A stretch of 64,000 nt of DNA, from the NCBI RefSeq assembly GCF_030549615.1, contig NZ_CP130832.1, forward strand, positions 806,001 to 870,000, in the 5' to 3' direction. Shown here piece after piece: positions 61,191 through 64,000 of this stretch (its first letter is position 1; each line of letters begins with the position of its first letter). Under the pieces are notes generated by a model, which did no database searches, was not told where the DNA came from, and was given only the letters and a program-made list of their open reading frames with translations. Origin of the DNA: Stenotrophomonas sp. 610A2 (lineage in GTDB: Bacteria > Pseudomonadota > Gammaproteobacteria > Xanthomonadales > Xanthomonadaceae). Position numbers and translations under genes: made by a program.

Positions 61191-62246
61191 GTGACCACAT
61201 GGCTTGTGACCGGCGGCGCCGGCTTTATAGGCGGCAATTTCGTATTGGAAGCGGTAGCGAAGGGCATCCGCATCATCAATCTGGATGCGCTGACCTACGC
61301 TGGCAACCTGAAGACGCTGGACAGCCTGGAAGGCAATGCGAGCCACGTATTCGCTCACGGTGACATCGGCGACCGCGAGCTGGTGGCAGGCCTGTTGGCG
61401 GAGCATCGCCCTGATGCAGTCCTGAACTTTGCCGCCGAGAGCCATGTGGATCGCTCGATCGACGGCCCGGGTGCGTTCATCCAGACCAACGTGGTCGGAA
61501 CCCTCGGCTTGCTGGAAGCTGTGCGCGACTACTGGAAGGCGTTGCCGGCGGACAGGGCCGATGCTTTCCGCTTCCTGCATGTGTCCACCGACGAGGTCTA
61601 CGGCACGCTGGGCGAGACCGGTAAGTTCACCGAAACCACGCCATATGCGCCGAACTCCCCGTACTCGGCCTCCAAGGCAGCCTCCGACCATCTGGTACGT
61701 GCTTTCCATCACACCTACGGTCTACCGGTGCTGACCACCAACTGTTCCAACAACTACGGTCCGTATCACTTCCCGGAAAAATTGATTCCCCTGGTCATCG
61801 CCAAGGCATTGGCGGGCGAAGCGCTGCCGGTGTACGGCGACGGTAAGCAGGTCCGCGATTGGTTGTTTGTCGCCGATCATTGCGAGGCGATCCGCACCGT
61901 ACTGGCGAAGGGCCGGGTCGGTGAGACCTACAACGTTGGCGGTAACTCCGAAAAGCAGAACATCGAGGTGGTGCAGGCCATCTGCGCGCTGCTGGATGCG
62001 CGCCGTCCGCGAGCCGATGGCAAGCCGCGCACCGAGCAGATCACCTATGTGACCGATCGCCCCGGCCATGATCGCCGCTATGCAATCGATGCTTCCAAGC
62101 TCAAGGACGAACTGGGTTGGGAGCCGAAGCACACCTTCGAGCAGGGCATCGCCTTCACCGTGGACTGGTACCTGGACAACCAGCAATGGGTGAATGGCGT
62201 GCTGGATGGCAGCTATCGCCTGCAGCGCATCGGTACCGACGCCTGA
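61191..62246 (+). CDS. rmlB: dTDP-glucose 4,6-dehydratase
   Basis: 351 residues. NAD-dependent extended [14 protein letters not shown] binds [12 protein letters not shown] holds the catalytic Thr-Asp-Glu set, and [13 protein letters not shown] the Tyr-Lys pair; [17 protein letters not shown] and [12 protein letters not shown] are RmlB signatures. GTG 61191 follows GGAG by nine bases and matches the family N-terminus; upstream in-frame ATGs are not conserved. Its product, dTDP-4-keto-6-deoxyglucose, feeds both rhamnose (RmlC, RmlD) and Fuc3NAc (WxcM, WxcK). Confidence 0.96.
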   Translation: MTTWLVTGGAGFIGGNFVLEAVAKGIRIINLDALTYAGNLKTLDSLEGNASHVFAHGDIGDRELVAGLLAEHRPDAVLNFAAESHVDRSIDGPGAFIQTNVVGTLGLLEAVRDYWKALPADRADAFRFLHVSTDEVYGTLGETGKFTETTPYAPNSPYSASKAASDHLVRAFHHTYGLPVLTTNCSNNYGPYHFPEKLIPLVIAKALAGEALPVYGDGKQVRDWLFVADHCEAIRTVLAKGRVGETYNVGGNSEKQNIEVVQAICALLDARRPRADGKPRTEQITYVTDRPGHDRRYAIDASKLKDELGWEPKHTFEQGIAFTVDWYLDNQQWVNGVLDGSYRLQRIGTDA

Positions 62247-62297
62247 TCTCGACGATCTCGTGCCCGCGCGGATGCGTGGGCCAACAAGGAAACTACC

Positions 62298-63185
62298 ATG
62301 ACGCAACGTAAGGGCATCATTCTGGCTGGTGGCTCGGGTACGCGCCTGTATCCGATCACCAAGGGCGTCAGCAAGCAGTTGCTGCCGGTCTACGACAAGC
62401 CCATGATCTATTACCCGTTGAGCGTGCTGATGCTGGCGGGTATCCGTGAAGTACTGATCATCAACACGCCGCACGAACAAGCGTTGTTCCAGCAGTTGCT
62501 GGGCGATGGTTCGCAGTGGGGGATGGATATCCAGTACGCCGTGCAGCCCAGTCCGGATGGTTTGGCGCAGGCGTATCTGATCGGCCGTGATTTTGTTGGA
62601 GGCAAACCCAGCTGCCTGGTACTGGGTGACAACATTTTCCACGGCACAGGACTGCGTGAGGTCCTCAAGCGTGCTGATGCGCGCGATAAGGGTGCGACGG
62701 TGTTCGGCTATTGGGTCAATGATCCTGAGCGCTATGGCGTGGCCGAGTTCAACAAAGATGGCAAGGTTATCGGTCTGGTTGAAAAGCCGGCCGAACCACG
62801 CTCCAACTACGCAGTGACCGGGCTGTATTTCTACGATGGCAATGCCAGTGACTATGCCGCAGCTTTGAAGCCCTCGCCACGCGGAGAGCTGGAGATCACC
62901 GATCTCAATCAGCGGTACCTGGACGAAGGCACGTTGCAACTCGAGCCGCTCGGCCGTGGCTATGCATGGTTGGATACGGGTACGCACCAGTCATTGCTGG
63001 AAGCCTCCAATTTCATCGAAACCATCCAGACCCGTCAGGGCTTGCAGGTCTGCTGCCCCGAAGAAATTGCTTATGGCCAAGGCTGGATTACTGCAGAGCA
63101 GCTCGAGGCACTGGCAGCACCGTTGTCAAAGAACGGCTATGGACAGTACCTGCAAAAGTTGATTCAGCGAGGCATCGTTCCGTGA
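62298..63185 (+). CDS. rmlA: glucose-1-phosphate thymidylyltransferase
   Basis: 295 residues. Makes dTDP-glucose from glucose-1-phosphate and d[23 protein letters not shown] is the nucleotide-binding signature and [30 protein letters not shown] and the late [15 protein letters not shown] complete the family pattern. GGAAACTACC before ATG 62298 is the ribosome site. Second gene of rmlBACD; the stop overlaps the rmlC GTG. Confidence 0.97.
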   Translation: MTQRKGIILAGGSGTRLYPITKGVSKQLLPVYDKPMIYYPLSVLMLAGIREVLIINTPHEQALFQQLLGDGSQWGMDIQYAVQPSPDGLAQAYLIGRDFVGGKPSCLVLGDNIFHGTGLREVLKRADARDKGATVFGYWVNDPERYGVAEFNKDGKVIGLVEKPAEPRSNYAVTGLYFYDGNASDYAAALKPSPRGELEITDLNQRYLDEGTLQLEPLGRGYAWLDTGTHQSLLEASNFIETIQTRQGLQVCCPEEIAYGQGWITAEQLEALAAPLSKNGYGQYLQKLIQRGIVP

Positions 63186-63739
63186 AAGTGATTGAAACGG
63201 CCATGCCGGGCTGTGCGGTCATCGAGCCAGCGGTGTTTGGTGACGATCGTGGTTTTTTCTTCGAGACTTGGAACGCAGAGCGTTTCGAGGTGCTGGGTCT
63301 GCCCGGAAAGTTTGTTCAGAGCAATATTTCCGCTTCGAGCGGCGGAGTGCTGCGTGGTTTGCACTATCAATGGCCGCGTCCGCAGGGCAAGCTGGTCAGC
63401 GTGCTGGAAGGTGAGGTGTATGACGTGGCGGTGGATATACGCCGTGGATCACCGACGTTCGGTCAGTGGGAGGCCGTGATCCTGAGCGCGGAGAACAAGC
63501 GTCAGTTCTGGATACCTGAGGGGTTTGCGCACGGTTTTGCAGTGCTCTCGGAGCGAGCTCTGTTCAGCTACTTGTGCACAGACGTCTACGTGAAGGAAGC
63601 AGATGCAGGCATCCGCTGGAACGATGCCGACATCGGCGTGGACTGGCCGATCAGCGGACCGACCTTGTCCGCCAAGGATGAGAGCGCGCCGTTCTTGAAG
63701 GACATTGCTGAAGATCGCCTGCCGGTTTACGTCCCATGA
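63182..63739 (+). CDS. rmlC: dTDP-4-dehydrorhamnose 3,5-epimerase
   Basis: 185 residues from GTG 63182, overlapping the rmlA stop (GTGA). Cupin epimerase: the catalytic His lies in [19 protein letters not shown], the Asp-containing [17 protein letters not shown] follows, and [26 protein letters not shown] has the catalytic Tyr region. Third gene of the operon; the next start overlaps as ATGA. Confidence 0.96.
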   Translation: MKVIETAMPGCAVIEPAVFGDDRGFFFETWNAERFEVLGLPGKFVQSNISASSGGVLRGLHYQWPRPQGKLVSVLEGEVYDVAVDIRRGSPTFGQWEAVILSAENKRQFWIPEGFAHGFAVLSERALFSYLCTDVYVKEADAGIRWNDADIGVDWPISGPTLSAKDESAPFLKDIAEDRLPVYVP

Positions 63740-64000
63740 CGCTGCTGGTTTTTGGCGGAAATGGACAGGTAGGGCAGGAGCTGTTGCGTGCGCTTGCGCC
63801 ACTTGGACCCGTTGTAGCAACCACCCGCAGCGGCAAACTTGCCGACGGTAGCAACTGTGAGGTCGCAGATTTCGATGCCCCTGAAAGCCTGCTCGGGTTG
63901 TTGGATCGTCTGCGACCATCGGTAGTGATCAATGCCGCCGCCTACACCGCGGTGGACAAGGCAGAGCAGGAGTCTGAGGCCGCGTTCCGAGCCAATGCTC
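63736..64000 (+). CDS. rmlD: dTDP-4-dehydrorhamnose reductase (3' truncated by window end)
   Basis: The first 88 codons are present. LLVFGGNGQVGQELLRAL is the NAD(P)-binding glycine motif of RmlD, and INAAAYTAVDKAEQE is the next conserved segment. The start overlaps the rmlC stop (ATGA). The rest, including the Tyr-Lys catalytic pair, is outside the window. It completes dTDP-L-rhamnose. Confidence 0.94.
   Translation, partial: MTLLVFGGNGQVGQELLRALAPLGPVVATTRSGKLADGSNCEVADFDAPESLLGLLDRLRPSVVINAAAYTAVDKAEQESEAAFRANA

Overview
The window is high-G+C gammaproteobacterial DNA, most likely from a Stenotrophomonas species or a close relative in the Xanthomonadaceae. Three things point there. GTAG-headed palindromic repeats of the type described as SMAG in Stenotrophomonas maltophilia lie in many intergenic gaps. 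There are many TonB-dependent receptors. An LPS O-antigen locus sits between metB and etfA, its known position in xanthomonads. No tRNA, rRNA or CRISPR array was seen.

Bases 1-8645 hold core genes: a truncated carboxylesterase gene, algR, hemC, a DUF481 outer-membrane protein, a WYL regulator, the fabA-fabB pair (unsaturated fatty acids), dinB and a phosphoglycolate phosphatase. A simple-sequence block fills 4460-4912.

Bases 8785-16680 look like one iron-uptake unit behind a Fur-box-like site: a FepA-type catecholate receptor, an exported IroE/PfeE-type esterase, a YncE-like beta-propeller protein and an HmuTUV-type ABC transporter. A PAS-AraC regulator and a large TonB receptor follow. Next come btuB under a cobalamin riboswitch and, divergently, cobT-cobC-cobS.

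Bases 26114-44133 carry mixed housekeeping genes: a TfoX-C protein, free-Met-(R)-sulfoxide reductase, a phasin, queD, another TonB receptor, an M14 peptidase, rhlE, fumarylacetoacetase plus maleylacetoacetate isomerase (tyrosine breakdown), pilU, a DUF4398/OmpA-like pair, a DUF465 protein and cystathionine beta-synthase. A complete IS3-family element (34095-35316) with a programmed -1 frameshift signal sits in a simple-repeat tract.

Bases 44226-64000 are the surface-polysaccharide region. After metB come galE, wzm, wzt, a 1040-residue multidomain glycosyltransferase, a lipoprotein and a polytopic glycosyltransferase, all rightward and visibly AT-richer than the flanks. Leftward genes follow: wxcK, wxcL, wxcM, wxcN and an extra acetyltransferase. 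Together with rmlA/rmlB these can make dTDP-Fuc3NAc. Then come etfB-etfA and the rmlBACD operon for dTDP-L-rhamnose, cut by the window end in rmlD. My reading is an ABC-exported O-antigen with a possible Gtr-like periplasmic decoration step. The strongest novelty candidates are the C-terminal domain shared by the lipoprotein and the polytopic glycosyltransferase, and the tri-modular 1040-residue protein.
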